From: Acinetobacter vivianii
GTDB lineage: Bacteria; Pseudomonadota; Gammaproteobacteria; Pseudomonadales; Moraxellaceae
NCBI RefSeq assembly: GCF_014635885.1
Contig: NZ_BMDR01000002.1
Span: forward strand, 186,001-250,000
Length of the DNA: 64,000 nt
Direction of reading: 5' to 3'
The notes under the pieces were generated by a model. It did no database searches. It was not told the DNA's origin and worked only from the letters and a program-made list of their open reading frames with translations. The translations under genes were made by a program, and so were the position numbers. Below, in pieces: positions 27,098 through 37,000 of this stretch (its first letter is position 1; each line of letters begins with the position of its first letter).

Positions 27098-27212
27098 ATT
27101 CATTACATAAATTACCAAAAGCGAACAAAATTTAATCTTCTTAAACGGCAATTGCTGATCTATATTGGATGAGATAACAATCAAAATGTAACTCCAATAA
27201 ATAGAGGTCCTT

Positions 27213-27548
27213 ATGGCAGGATGGTTCGAAGTAAGTCAGGCAAGCGATGGGCAATACCGTTTTGTACTCAAAGCAGGAAATGGTGAGCCAGTTTTAAATA
27301 GTGAATTATATAAGACCAAAGCAGCGGCAATGAATGGCATTGCATCTGTTCAGAAAAATAGTCCAGATGATGCCCGTTATGAGCGTTTAACTTCAAAAAA
27401 TGACAAGCCTTATTTTAATTTAAAAGCAGCGAATCATCAGGTGATTGGTACCAGTCAGCTTTACGCGAGTGAGCAGTCACGTGATAAGGGCATTGAATCT
27501 GTCAAAAATAATGGCCCATCTGAAACAGTAAAAGATTTAACCGTGTAA
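27213..27548 (+). CDS. yegP: YegP-like protein with two DUF1508 repeats
   Basis: 111 residues built of two similar halves of about 48 residues: FEVSQASDGQYRFVLKAGNGEPVLNSELY ... GIASVQKNSP and YERLTSKNDKPYFNLKAANHQVIGTSQLY ... GIESVKNNGP. This tandem DUF1508 layout is that of E. coli YegP; function is unknown. AGAGG lies 7 bases before the ATG. It converges on proS with a shared terminator between them. Confidence 0.92.
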   Translation: MAGWFEVSQASDGQYRFVLKAGNGEPVLNSELYKTKAAAMNGIASVQKNSPDDARYERLTSKNDKPYFNLKAANHQVIGTSQLYASEQSRDKGIESVKNNGPSETVKDLTV

Positions 27549-27557
27549 TTAAGCCAT

Positions 27558-27589
27558 AAAAAAAGCCGTTTAAATTAAACGGCTTTTTT
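27558..27589. terminator. Bidirectional terminator between yegP and proS
   Basis: AAAAAAGCCGTTTAA / TTAAACGGCTTTTTT, a perfect 15-bp inverted repeat between convergent genes. Confidence 0.9.
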
Positions 27590-27605
27590 ACATCTGTTGG
27601 TCAGA

Positions 27606-29321
27606 TTAACGGACAAGTTTTGCCATTAATTCTTCTTTATTCAGATTGCTTGCTTCTGCATCGCGACGGCCTTTGTATTCGAAAGTGCCTGCATCCAGAC
27701 CTTTTTCACCAATCACGATACGATGTGGAATCCCCATCAATTCAAGATCAGAGAATTTCACCCCCGGACGTTCATTACGGTCATCCAGTAATACGTCGTA
27801 GCCTTGTGCTTGCAGTTCTGCATAAAGCGCTTCAGCTGCTTCGAGTGTACGCGGTGACTTGTGTGCATTCATTGGTACGATTGCCACTTCAAAAGGTGCA
27901 ATCGCTTGTGGCCAGATAATACCTTTGTCATCGAAGTTTTGTTCAATAGCAGCAGCCACTACGCGTGTTACACCAATTCCATAACAACCCATTGTCACGG
28001 TTAATGGCTTACCATCTTCACCTAATACTTTACAGTTTAAGGCTTCTGAATATTTGGTTCCTAACTGGAAGATATGGCCGACTTCAATACCGCGTTTGAT
28101 TTGAAGTGTGCCTTTACCATCTGGAGATGGATCGCCTTCGACGACATTACGTAAGTCGAATACTTCTGTGAATTTGGCATCACGATCCCAGTTTACACCC
28201 GTCGCATGTTTGTCCACTTCATTGGCACCAGCAACAAAGTCAGCCAATACCGATGCTGCACGATCTACGATAACGGTTAAGCCTTTTTCAACCAGACCTT
28301 GTGGACCACAGAAGCCAGCAGTCAAACCATGTTCTTGTAACTGTGCTTCAGTTGCAAAAGTCAAAGGTGCAGCAATTAACGGATGTTTTTCAGCTTTAAT
28401 ATCATTCAGCTCATGGTCACCACGTAAGAACAGGGCAACCACTGGTGTATTGCCTTTTTCATCCGTTGGGCCTTGTACCAATAATGCTTTGACCGATTGT
28501 TTTGCATCTGCATTCAGAAATTGGCACACATCAGCAATGGTTTTCTGATTTGGTGTGTCGACAAGCGTATAAGCTTGAGTCGCGGCAGCACGTTCGCCCA
28601 CTAGAACCGCTTCAGCCATTTCAACATTGGCTGCATAATCAGATTCAGTTGAGAATGCGATATCGTCTTCACCACTGGCTGCAAGTACATGGAACTCATG
28701 TGAAGCTGAACCACCGATTGAACCTGTATCTGCCTGTACTGGGCGGAAATCCAGACCTAAGCGGGTAAAGATACGGCTATAGGTGTCATACATCACATCA
28801 TAGGTTTCTTGCAATGATGCCTGATCTGTATGGAATGAATACGCATCTTTCATGATGAATTCACGAGAGCGCATCACCCCAAAACGTGGACGAATTTCGT
28901 CACGGAATTTGGTTTGGATCTGATAAAAATTCAGTGGTAATTGCTTATAACTTTTTAGCTCATTACGTGCCAAATCGGTAATCACTTCTTCGTGGGTTGG
29001 ACCCAATACGAATGGATTATCATGACGATCTTTAAAACGTAATAATTCTGGGCCGTATTGTTCAAAACGACCAGACTCTTCCCAAAGCGCAGCAGGTTGC
29101 GTTACAGGCATAAAGACTTCTAATGCACCTGAACGGTTCATTTCTTCGCGCACAATCGCATCTACTTTCTTTAAAACGCGCGTTCCCATGGGCAACCAAG
29201 AGTATAAGCCTGAAGCTAATTTACGAATCATCCCCGCACGTAACATGAGCTGGTGTGAAATGACCTCAGCATCATTTGGGGTTTCTCTTAACGTTGCAAA
29301 TAAAAAGCGGCTTGCGCGCAT
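27606..29321 (-). CDS. proS: Prolyl-tRNA synthetase
   Basis: 571 residues, the bacterial long form. It charges tRNA-Pro in the cytoplasm. Class II motifs are visible: motif 2 in [26 protein letters not shown] and motif 3 in [16 protein letters not shown]. The insertion (editing) domain, about residues 220-400, clears mischarged alanine and carries GFCGPQGL. The C-terminal anticodon-binding domain begins near residue 470. AGGA precedes the ATG by about 8 bases. It is a single-gene unit on the minus strand. Confidence 0.97.
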   Translation of the reverse strand: MRASRFLFATLRETPNDAEVISHQLMLRAGMIRKLASGLYSWLPMGTRVLKKVDAIVREEMNRSGALEVFMPVTQPAALWEESGRFEQYGPELLRFKDRHDNPFVLGPTHEEVITDLARNELKSYKQLPLNFYQIQTKFRDEIRPRFGVMRSREFIMKDAYSFHTDQASLQETYDVMYDTYSRIFTRLGLDFRPVQADTGSIGGSASHEFHVLAASGEDDIAFSTESDYAANVEMAEAVLVGERAAATQAYTLVDTPNQKTIADVCQFLNADAKQSVKALLVQGPTDEKGNTPVVALFLRGDHELNDIKAEKHPLIAAPLTFATEAQLQEHGLTAGFCGPQGLVEKGLTVIVDRAASVLADFVAGANEVDKHATGVNWDRDAKFTEVFDLRNVVEGDPSPDGKGTLQIKRGIEVGHIFQLGTKYSEALNCKVLGEDGKPLTVTMGCYGIGVTRVVAAAIEQNFDDKGIIWPQAIAPFEVAIVPMNAHKSPRTLEAAEALYAELQAQGYDVLLDDRNERPGVKFSDLELMGIPHRIVIGEKGLDAGTFEYKGRRDAEASNLNKEELMAKLVR

Positions 29322-29536
29322 GGAAACTGTCCTAAAGTTAAGTGTTATTTAAAAGATGCTACAACAAGGAGCAAAAATAATAGGCTCACTTTGAGCTGTT
29401 GGCATTATGACATGAATCATTCAATTTAGCGCAGTATAAACCACTGCAATGTATTTAAATGTTGAAAATGTAGAGTCATTTAGATGAGATAAAAGCAGAA
29501 TTGGCACTGTAATTTCTTACTTTTAATGGCTGTGTT

Positions 29537-30181
29537 TTATTCCAGTGTCTTTAAACGGCTAATGATATCTGCGTATTCAATTTCTGTTTTATGGTAGGCA
29601 TTGCGCAGGCTTTCAACGGTTTTTTTGACGTTCTCAATATTCTTGGCATTATTTTCCAGATTGCTTTTTAATTGGGCTGGCAGCATTTCACCTTTACGAT
29701 GGTAATCCATTTCCTGACGCTTAAAAGCAATTTTGTCTTTTTGCAGTTGCTGCAATTGCTCCTGTTGATAATTCAGCTGCTTCTTTAAATTCGCTAAAAT
29801 CTGATCACGTTTGGCGGTGGCGATCTGGGTATTGCCATAAGCGCGTTTTAATCTTAGATCCTGTTCCCGACGACGGGCAACAGATTCACGTTGAGCAGAT
29901 TGTTGCGCATCAGCGGTCGCGTTATAAGGTCGATTGCGCTTAATCACCTGCATATTGCGGTCAAGCGCTTCATAACCATAACGGATGTGTTCAGGGGTGA
30001 CTGAGGTGCTGACATTGGCAACGCCGTTCTTGTCATAATAGCGGTACCAAGTGGCTTTGGTGGGTTCCACTACGGCAAAAGTTGAACTTGCAACAAAAAA
30101 TAGAAAAAATGAGCAGATGTAAGTACGCGTAATCGTTGTAAAGTGACGAATGCGGAAACCGCACTTTAACGAACCAGCCAT
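29537..30181 (-). CDS. DUF4124 coiled-coil periplasmic protein
   Basis: 214 residues. A hydrophobic segment at about 22-38 acts as signal peptide or anchor. A DUF4124 domain follows (about 42-75: KATWYRYYDKNGVANVSTSVTPEHIRYGYE), then a long coiled coil rich in Gln, Lys and Arg (about 85-214). DUF4124 proteins are envelope proteins of unknown function. GGGGAA is 7 bases before the ATG. The gene diverges from the pil-chp operon with 278 AT-rich bases between them. Confidence 0.82.
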   Translation of the reverse strand: MAGSLKCGFRIRHFTTITRTYICSFFLFFVASSTFAVVEPTKATWYRYYDKNGVANVSTSVTPEHIRYGYEALDRNMQVIKRNRPYNATADAQQSAQRESVARRREQDLRLKRAYGNTQIATAKRDQILANLKKQLNYQQEQLQQLQKDKIAFKRQEMDYHRKGEMLPAQLKSNLENNAKNIENVKKTVESLRNAYHKTEIEYADIISRLKTLE

Positions 30182-30459
30182 TACATTCCCCGAAAAAAGT
30201 TAATTAAATCACTTATTTTTAAATAATAATCAGTTGTATATTAGTGCTAATTTATACATTTAAAAATACTTATTAGGCAAAAAAATTAGGAATTTAATTA
30301 AAAGTGTGATCTGCTTAGGATTGTTTAGAGAAACTGATAGGTTGGTTCAAAAAACTTCATTGATAATGCAAGTAAAGATATGTTAAAAATATCAACTGAT
30401 CTGTATAAAACAAATTAAACCAACCATAATTTGTATTGAGTATTGGGGCAGGACAATAA

Positions 30460-30843
30460 ATGGAAGATAAATTTCAAAATTTAAAGGTGATGGTGATTGA
30501 CGATTCTAAAACGATTCGTCGTACAGCTGAAACGTTATTGCAACGTGAAGGCTGTGAAGTCATTACTGCGGTTGATGGCTTTGAAGCATTATCAAAAATT
30601 GCAGAAGCTAATCCGGATATCGTTTTTGTTGACATCATGATGCCTCGTTTAGACGGATACCAAACCTGCGCATTAATTAAAAACTCTCTAAATTATCAAA
30701 ATATTCCAGTCATTATGTTGTCAAGCAAAGACGGTTTGTTTGATCAGGCGAAAGGCCGTGTCGTGGGTTCGGATGAGTATTTAACTAAGCCATTCAGTAA
30801 AGATGAGTTGTTAAACGCGATTCGCAACCACGTTAGCGCATAA
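30460..30843 (+). CDS. pilG: Twitching motility response regulator PilG
   Basis: 127 residues, a single receiver domain. The phospho-acceptor is D58 (FVDIMMPRLDGYQ), with the acidic pair D14/D15 and K108 in TKPF; these numbers match PilG of Pseudomonas and Acinetobacter. In the Pil-Chp pathway PilG is phosphorylated by ChpA and promotes pilus extension and cAMP signalling. AGGA lies 7 bases before the ATG. It opens the pilG-pilH-pilI-pilJ-chpA-chpC cluster, all on the plus strand. Confidence 0.95.
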   Translation: MEDKFQNLKVMVIDDSKTIRRTAETLLQREGCEVITAVDGFEALSKIAEANPDIVFVDIMMPRLDGYQTCALIKNSLNYQNIPVIMLSSKDGLFDQAKGRVVGSDEYLTKPFSKDELLNAIRNHVSA

Positions 30844-30863
30844 AATTAAAGATTGAGGAAAAA

Positions 30864-31226
30864 ATGGCTCGCATACTTATTGTAGATGATTCACCTACTG
30901 AAACTTTTCGCTTTAGAGAAATATTAACAAAGCACGGTTATGACGTAATTGAAGCAACCAATGGCGCAGATGGGGTGACCTTGGCACAAGCAGAATTACC
31001 TGATTTAGTGCTTATGGATGTGGTTATGCCAGGGATGAATGGCTTTCAGGCAACCCGTCAAATCAGCAAAGGTAAAGACACACAGCATATTCCTGTTGTG
31101 ATTGTCAGTACCAAAGATCAGGCAACTGACCGTGTTTGGGGTAAACGTCAGGGTGCTTGTGACTATTTGACCAAGCCTGTAGATGAACAACAACTTATTG
31201 ATGTGATTAAACAATTATTAAGTTAA
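30864..31226 (+). CDS. pilH: Twitching motility response regulator PilH
   Basis: 120 residues, a stand-alone receiver domain with D52 in LMDVVMPGMNG and the signalling lysine in TKPVD. In related systems PilH acts with or against PilG, as a phosphate sink or as the retraction-side output. GAGG is 6 bases before the ATG and the gene starts 20 bases after pilG. No output domain is present, which is normal. Confidence 0.95.
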   Translation: MARILIVDDSPTETFRFREILTKHGYDVIEATNGADGVTLAQAELPDLVLMDVVMPGMNGFQATRQISKGKDTQHIPVVIVSTKDQATDRVWGKRQGACDYLTKPVDEQQLIDVIKQLLS

Positions 31227-31270
31227 TTCGCTCAATGTGAGCCTTCTCATTATTCAATACGGGATAGGGT

Positions 31271-31807
31271 ATGGCAGCAAATGGATTTATCGAGTTGCTT
31301 CGTTTATCCAAGCGAGGCAATAAACAATATACTTCAACTCAAAATGAAACGAACCGTTGGTCGGGCATTGCATTTGAGATGTTGGGGCAATATTTTGTTG
31401 CGCCATTGGGGGAAATTTCTGAGGTAATTTATCCTCCGAAATATACACCAGTACCAAATACTCAGGCGTGGGTACGTGGTTTGGCAAATATTCGTGGAAG
31501 ACTGCTTTCGGTTTCTGATTTAACACATTTTATTTCAGGGCAAAGAAGCCAGTTTTCTCCGACGCAAAAAGTGATTTGTATTAGCCATCAAGATCATTAT
31601 GTGGGGTTGGTCGTTGATCAGGTTTTGGGGATTCAGCACTTTAATAAAAAGAGTTTTTTCTCTCAAAATAATGATCTGGATAATAAGTTAAAAGACTATT
31701 GCCAAGGTCATTTCCACCAACATAATCAACAATGGCATGTGTTCTTATTGAGCCGATTATTAAAAAATCCTCAATACATGAATGCATCAATAAAATTTAT
31801 AAACTAA
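31271..31807 (+). CDS. pilI: CheW-like coupling protein PilI
   Basis: 178 residues, one CheW domain: MLGQYFVAPLGEISEVIYPPKYTPVPNTQAWVRGLANIRGRLLSVSDL is the typical first half. It links the PilJ receptor to the ChpA kinase at the cell pole. The domain is followed by HVGLVVDQVLGI-like residues near position 118. GGGAT/AGGG precedes the ATG. It is 44 bases after pilH. Confidence 0.93.
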   Translation: MAANGFIELLRLSKRGNKQYTSTQNETNRWSGIAFEMLGQYFVAPLGEISEVIYPPKYTPVPNTQAWVRGLANIRGRLLSVSDLTHFISGQRSQFSPTQKVICISHQDHYVGLVVDQVLGIQHFNKKSFFSQNNDLDNKLKDYCQGHFHQHNQQWHVFLLSRLLKNPQYMNASIKFIN

Positions 31808-31854
31808 TTTAATACGCTACGGAAGATAAAGGCGTATTTCGGGGAGAAGCTGAC

Positions 31855-33936
31855 ATGGGCTTTAAACTTAAAAAAAAGAATGGTAGTGATAGTGCGGGGC
31901 TGAAAAAGGGTGGAGCGTTTCTCGATAATATACGAACGCAACTCGATCAGTTCTCTCGTTTATTCGGTGAAACTGAGAAATCAAAACCGATTATCTATCG
32001 TGCTTTAATTGCTTTGGCCCTTGCAGTCATCCTCTTAATCTACTTGTTCGTTAGTGTACCGCGTTCAAACCAGTTAACCCGTAGTCTGGGTGAATTGCGT
32101 TTGTTATCGCAAACCATTTCACGTCAGGCGACAGAAGCGACAGCTTCGGGTAAACCTGAAGAGATGAAAAAGCTGGTTGAATCTGAAAAGCAATTTACTG
32201 AAAACCTTGAAACGGTTGAAAGTGTTTATGGTAAAGGCTCTGATGAATACAAGAAGGTGAATGAGCTTTGGGGCGGAATCTCTAAGAATATTGACCTGAT
32301 TGCATCACAACAGAAAGTCATTAACCAGCTTTACGATACCAACATTGCGATTAGCGATACCATCCCTGAGATTCAGGCTGAATATAACCTGATGGTTGAC
32401 CAGATGGTACGTGAAAACATGCCGAGTAGTCAGGTAATTATCACCAAGAACCAAGTGTTTATTGCTGAACGTATTTTACGTTCGATCAACTCGGTATTGG
32501 TTGGTACAGATAATTCTAGTGTTTCTGCAAATGACTTCGGTGCCGATATTGATACCTTTGGTGTGTATTTAAATGCACAGTTAAATGGTAGTTCTGAACT
32601 GGGTGTAGACCGTATTAGTTCAGCTGCTTTACGTGAGTCTGTAGACAGCATTAAATCTGACTATGACGCCGTATTGAAATCAGCAGCGGCAACGGTATTG
32701 CAAAACGCGAACCAGATCGTGCGTGTACGTCAGGCATCTTCGCAAATCTTCTCTCAATCTGATGCGCTGTTGAACTCTTTGAATGCGTTATCAAATAAAG
32801 CTGAGGGTGGTTGGGGCAATGTTATTGCAGGTATCGTGCTGATCGGTGCTTTAGGCTTGCTGGTTTTCTCTGCACTACAATTACTTGCTTTACGTAGTAA
32901 CACCGATAAAGAGCGTGTAACCCGTTTACAAGACGAATATGACCGTAACCAGAATGCGATTTTACGTTTACTTGATGAAATCGCAGACTTGGCAGATGGT
33001 GACTTACGTTCTTATGCGACAGTATCTGAGGACTTTACAGGCGCAATTGCCGATTCGATTAACTTTGCGATCGATCAGTTACGTGACCTTGTCTCGCGAA
33101 TCACGGATACTTCTCAAGAAGTTGCTCGCTATACCCAAGATACCCAGAACATTACCAACCAGTTAGCCGAAGCTTCTGAACATCAGGCGCAAGAAATTGC
33201 GGGTGCATCCGCGGCAATGAATGAAATGGCATTGTCCATTGACCAAGTATCTGCCAACGCATCTGAATCTGCTGACGTAGCACAACGTTCGGTACAGATT
33301 GCAACCAATGGTGCGCAAGTCGTAAACCGTTCGATTGAGGGTATGGATCATATTCGTGAACAGATTCAGGAAACTTCAAAACGTATTAAGCGTTTGGGTG
33401 AATCTTCTCAAGAGATTGGTAACATCGTCTCGTTGATTAACGATATTGCCGACCAAACTAACATTCTGGCATTAAATGCAGCAATTCAGGCGTCGATGGC
33501 TGGTGAAGCAGGCCGTGGTTTCGCGGTCGTAGCCGATGAAGTACAGCGTCTTGCAGAACGTTCTGCATCAGCAACCAAACAGATTGAAAGTCTGGTTAAA
33601 ACCATTCAAACGGATACCAACGAAGCTGTAATCTCAATGGAACAAACCACTTCTGAGGTTGTACGTGGTGCGAATCTGGCAAAAGATGCGGGTATTGCAC
33701 TGGATGAGATTCAAACAGTATCGGGTGACTTGGCGAAACTGATTGCAAGCATTTCGGATGCAGCAAAACTTCAGTCTGCTTCTGCAAGTCATATTGCAAC
33801 CACGATGAATGTTGTACAGGAAATTACGTCACAAACGACAACAGCAACGTTTGATACAGCACGCTCAGTTTCTGAGTTGGCAAATATGGCTGAATCGTTA
33901 CGTGAATCAGTAACTGACTTTAAGTTACCTGAGTAA
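31855..33936 (+). CDS. pilJ: Pilus chemoreceptor PilJ
   Basis: 693 residues, a methyl-accepting chemotaxis-type receptor. A cytoplasmic N-terminal segment of about 45 residues precedes TM1 (about 46-66). A large periplasmic domain with helical PilJ repeats follows (about 67-320), then TM2 (about 322-342). A HAMP domain and the long signalling coiled coil come next, with hairpin tip [39 protein letters not shown]. The tip has Q/M where most receptors have EAARAGE, as is usual for PilJ. It senses surface contact or pilin and feeds ChpA. GGGGAG is 9 bases before the ATG. Confidence 0.95.
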   Translation: MGFKLKKKNGSDSAGLKKGGAFLDNIRTQLDQFSRLFGETEKSKPIIYRALIALALAVILLIYLFVSVPRSNQLTRSLGELRLLSQTISRQATEATASGKPEEMKKLVESEKQFTENLETVESVYGKGSDEYKKVNELWGGISKNIDLIASQQKVINQLYDTNIAISDTIPEIQAEYNLMVDQMVRENMPSSQVIITKNQVFIAERILRSINSVLVGTDNSSVSANDFGADIDTFGVYLNAQLNGSSELGVDRISSAALRESVDSIKSDYDAVLKSAAATVLQNANQIVRVRQASSQIFSQSDALLNSLNALSNKAEGGWGNVIAGIVLIGALGLLVFSALQLLALRSNTDKERVTRLQDEYDRNQNAILRLLDEIADLADGDLRSYATVSEDFTGAIADSINFAIDQLRDLVSRITDTSQEVARYTQDTQNITNQLAEASEHQAQEIAGASAAMNEMALSIDQVSANASESADVAQRSVQIATNGAQVVNRSIEGMDHIREQIQETSKRIKRLGESSQEIGNIVSLINDIADQTNILALNAAIQASMAGEAGRGFAVVADEVQRLAERSASATKQIESLVKTIQTDTNEAVISMEQTTSEVVRGANLAKDAGIALDEIQTVSGDLAKLIASISDAAKLQSASASHIATTMNVVQEITSQTTTATFDTARSVSELANMAESLRESVTDFKLPE

Positions 33937-33943
33937 AACGAAT

Positions 33944-33980
33944 TGGAAAGGCAGATGGGGGTGTCTGTCTTTCCATTTTA
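33944..33980 (+). terminator. Possible partial terminator between pilJ and chpA
   Basis: TGGAAAGGCAGA / TCTGTCTTTCCA, a 12-bp stem with one G-T pair and an 8-base G-rich loop, is followed by only four T. It may reduce transcription into chpA instead of stopping it. Confidence 0.5.
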
Positions 33981-34088
33981 GATGTGTTGGATATCTCAAC
34001 AAGGTGATGGCGAAGTGGAACTACATCTTGTGTGATAGATAGACGTAATTTTTACCCACGTTGGTGGATAAAAACGAAAGAAGCAGCT

Positions 34089-37000
34089 ATGAAACAAATA
34101 TTAAAAACGTTAGTTGAAACGATGACGCTTCCTGAAGACAGTTATCTTGAACAAGATGCAGAGATTCTTGAGATTTTTATTGAAGAATTAGATGAGATCT
34201 TTGTTGAGTTAGAGCCATTACTTGTTCAATGGAAAGAACAACCACATCAACAGAATGTGCTTACTGATATTCGCCGTCATTTCCATACTTTAAAAGGCTC
34301 TGGAAGAATGGTCGGCGCAAAGTCTTCAGGTGAGCTGGCATGGACAGTTGAAGATACTTTAAATCGTGTGATTGCGGGTACAATTACTTTGAATGCTGAT
34401 ATTCAGCGTTATGTACAATCAGTTTTTAATCTTTATCGCTTTAAACTTGCGCATGACTTTAAGGCAGTTCAGGCCCATCAGGTCGACTTCAAGCCATTGG
34501 TTTTATTAGGACAACAATTACAACAGCAACAAAGTCCTGAGCCTGCGCTGGCAGAGCTTCTAAATCTTGCCGTTGATCTTAATCATGACGAGATATTGAC
34601 TGGCCTTGAGCTGGTGGATGATGTTGTCGTTGAAACGGAAGCACAGAATCAAGTGCCACAGCAAGTTGAGCCTGTATCTGAGCTTGAATTGGCGACTCCG
34701 TTTGAGGATGAGGCATTGGCCAAAGAAACTCTGGCTATTTTCCAAGAAGAAGCCGAAGAACATTTGGCGACCATCAATCAGTTCTTACAAAATGATCGTC
34801 CAAGCAATGATCAATACAATACCTTGATTCGTGCGTTGCACACCTTGCGTGGCAGTTCCGCAATGGCGCATGTCGATCATGTCTTTGAAGCCAGTTCAAA
34901 AGTTGAAAATCTGTTTAAAACATTATTACAGGAAGAACTGGACTCAAGTTCAGATGAAACGGCTTTATTGACGCATTATGCACAGTTTGTCGGTGATTAT
35001 TTACATACCTTGAAGCATGAAGGCACTCAACAAAAGTTCAATGAAATTTATGAGACCTTTAATGTTGCCTGGGACAGCTATGACTTCCAGTTAGAAGAAA
35101 AGAATGGTGAAGCAATACGTCCACAAGGTCTGGTATCTCAATTAATTGAATTGGAAATTAATGACTTACTGGATGTCGAATTTGATTTCGAGAAGCGTGC
35201 ACGTCATGAGTTCCCGCAATATATCCAGTTACTGAGTCAACAGGCCGAAATTCTGTTACAGCATACGCATCATCATGCAACGATTGGTATGTATCAGTAC
35301 ACCAGTTTATTGCGTTCAAGCTATCAAGATCTTATTTTTAAACCAAGTTTACTCAATCTTGATTATGCCTTTGAACTTTACCATCAAGTTCATCAACAGT
35401 TTATCCAGTTATTTGATACCTTGGCAGCCGGACAGCGTGTCACTTTAACCAAAGCACATGAGCGTGTCTTAAATGAATTAAGCTCATTTACTCAGCAAAA
35501 TGTTGAGTCTGTGCAGCAAGAAGCAGTGGATGTTGAGACCCATACAGTTGAAGAAACTTTGGCGGTTGAACCACAAGCAACTTCAAGCGCTGTGACTGAC
35601 TTAGCTGCCCAATTTGCACTGGATAAGCAACAGTTAGATTCGGATGAAGCGAACCGTGATTTTGATCCAGACTTGCTCGATATCTTCCTTGAAGAAGCAG
35701 ATGAACTGCTTGCAGGGATTGATACTGATCTTAATACATGGGCGGCGGATCATAAAAATATTGATGCTTTAAAGAATCTGATGCGTTATTTGCACACTTT
35801 AAAAGGTGGTGCAAATATGATTCAGGCACGTCATATTGGCGTGATTTCGCATGAGCTAGAAACCATTTATGAAAAGTTGATTAACCAGCAAATTCAAGCA
35901 ACACCTGCACTCATTGCTGTGATTCGTGCTGTACAGGATGATATTGCTGATCGGATTCAAATTATTCGTGATCAGCATGTCGATTATCCAGCAACGCATA
36001 CTTTGGCCGTTCTCCATAATTTGGAAAAAACCACGGTTACAGCTCCGCAAGCTGATGTTACTTTCGCTACGCCACAACCTGTCCTTGAGACGGTTGAAAC
36101 ACAGACCAATGATAGCGCTGTTGAGACAAGTAACTCGGGAACGGCAATCCCAGCCAATGCAACTGTCGATGTAACTGCGTTTGCAGCACAACTGGCACTG
36201 GATAAGCAGCAATTACAATCAGCAGAGTCAAATCGTGACTTTGATCCAGATTTGTTGGATATTTTCCTTGAAGAAGCCGATGAACTGCTTGCAGGGATTG
36301 ATATTGACTTAAGCACATGGACCGCCGATCATCAGAATTTGGATGCGCTAAAAAATCTGATGCGTTATTTGCACACCTTAAAAGGTGGTTCAAATATGAT
36401 TCAGGCGCGTCATATTGGCTTGATTGCTCATGAGCTGGAAACCATCTATGAAAAACTGATTAATCAGCAAATTCAGGCGACTCCACACTTGGTTGCAATT
36501 ATTCGTTTAGTTCAGGACGATATTGCAGACCGCATTCAGACCATTCGCGATCAGCAAACAGATTATCCATCAACGCATGTGGTGCAGTTACTTCAACAGG
36601 CAGACCAAACAGTTGCTCCTGCAACGCTTGAGCCAGTAATTGAGACTGTAGATGCATTTGCAGCGATTGAAACAGATGTTGTTGAAGCACAAGCCGAATT
36701 ACCTGAATTAGCCGAAGTTGAACCTGCACTTGATGCACAGACGGTGGCATTAACAACGCCAGAAACAAGCGCGGTTGCCTCAGATGAGATACTTGATGCG
36801 ACTTCTGCCGCTCAAACCCTTGAGGCAGTGGCAGAGCCATTGGACGATGATGTTCGTTCGCTGGTCGAGCAGACTTTCCTCGAGGAAGCAGAAGAACTGC
36901 TGGAACAGGCACAAAGCTTATTAAAGCAATGGTTTGAACAACGCGGTAATCGTAGTGTGCTGCTACAGTTACAACGTAATGCCCATAGCTTAAAAGGTGG

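Noticed and set aside
28108..28548. Plus-strand frame of 146 codons inside proS
   Set aside because: Shadow frame opposite a housekeeping gene; no family resemblance.
30182..30459. Promoter for the pil-chp operon
   Set aside because: Several AT-rich hexamer pairs can be found, but none has both boxes at good match and spacing, so I list none.
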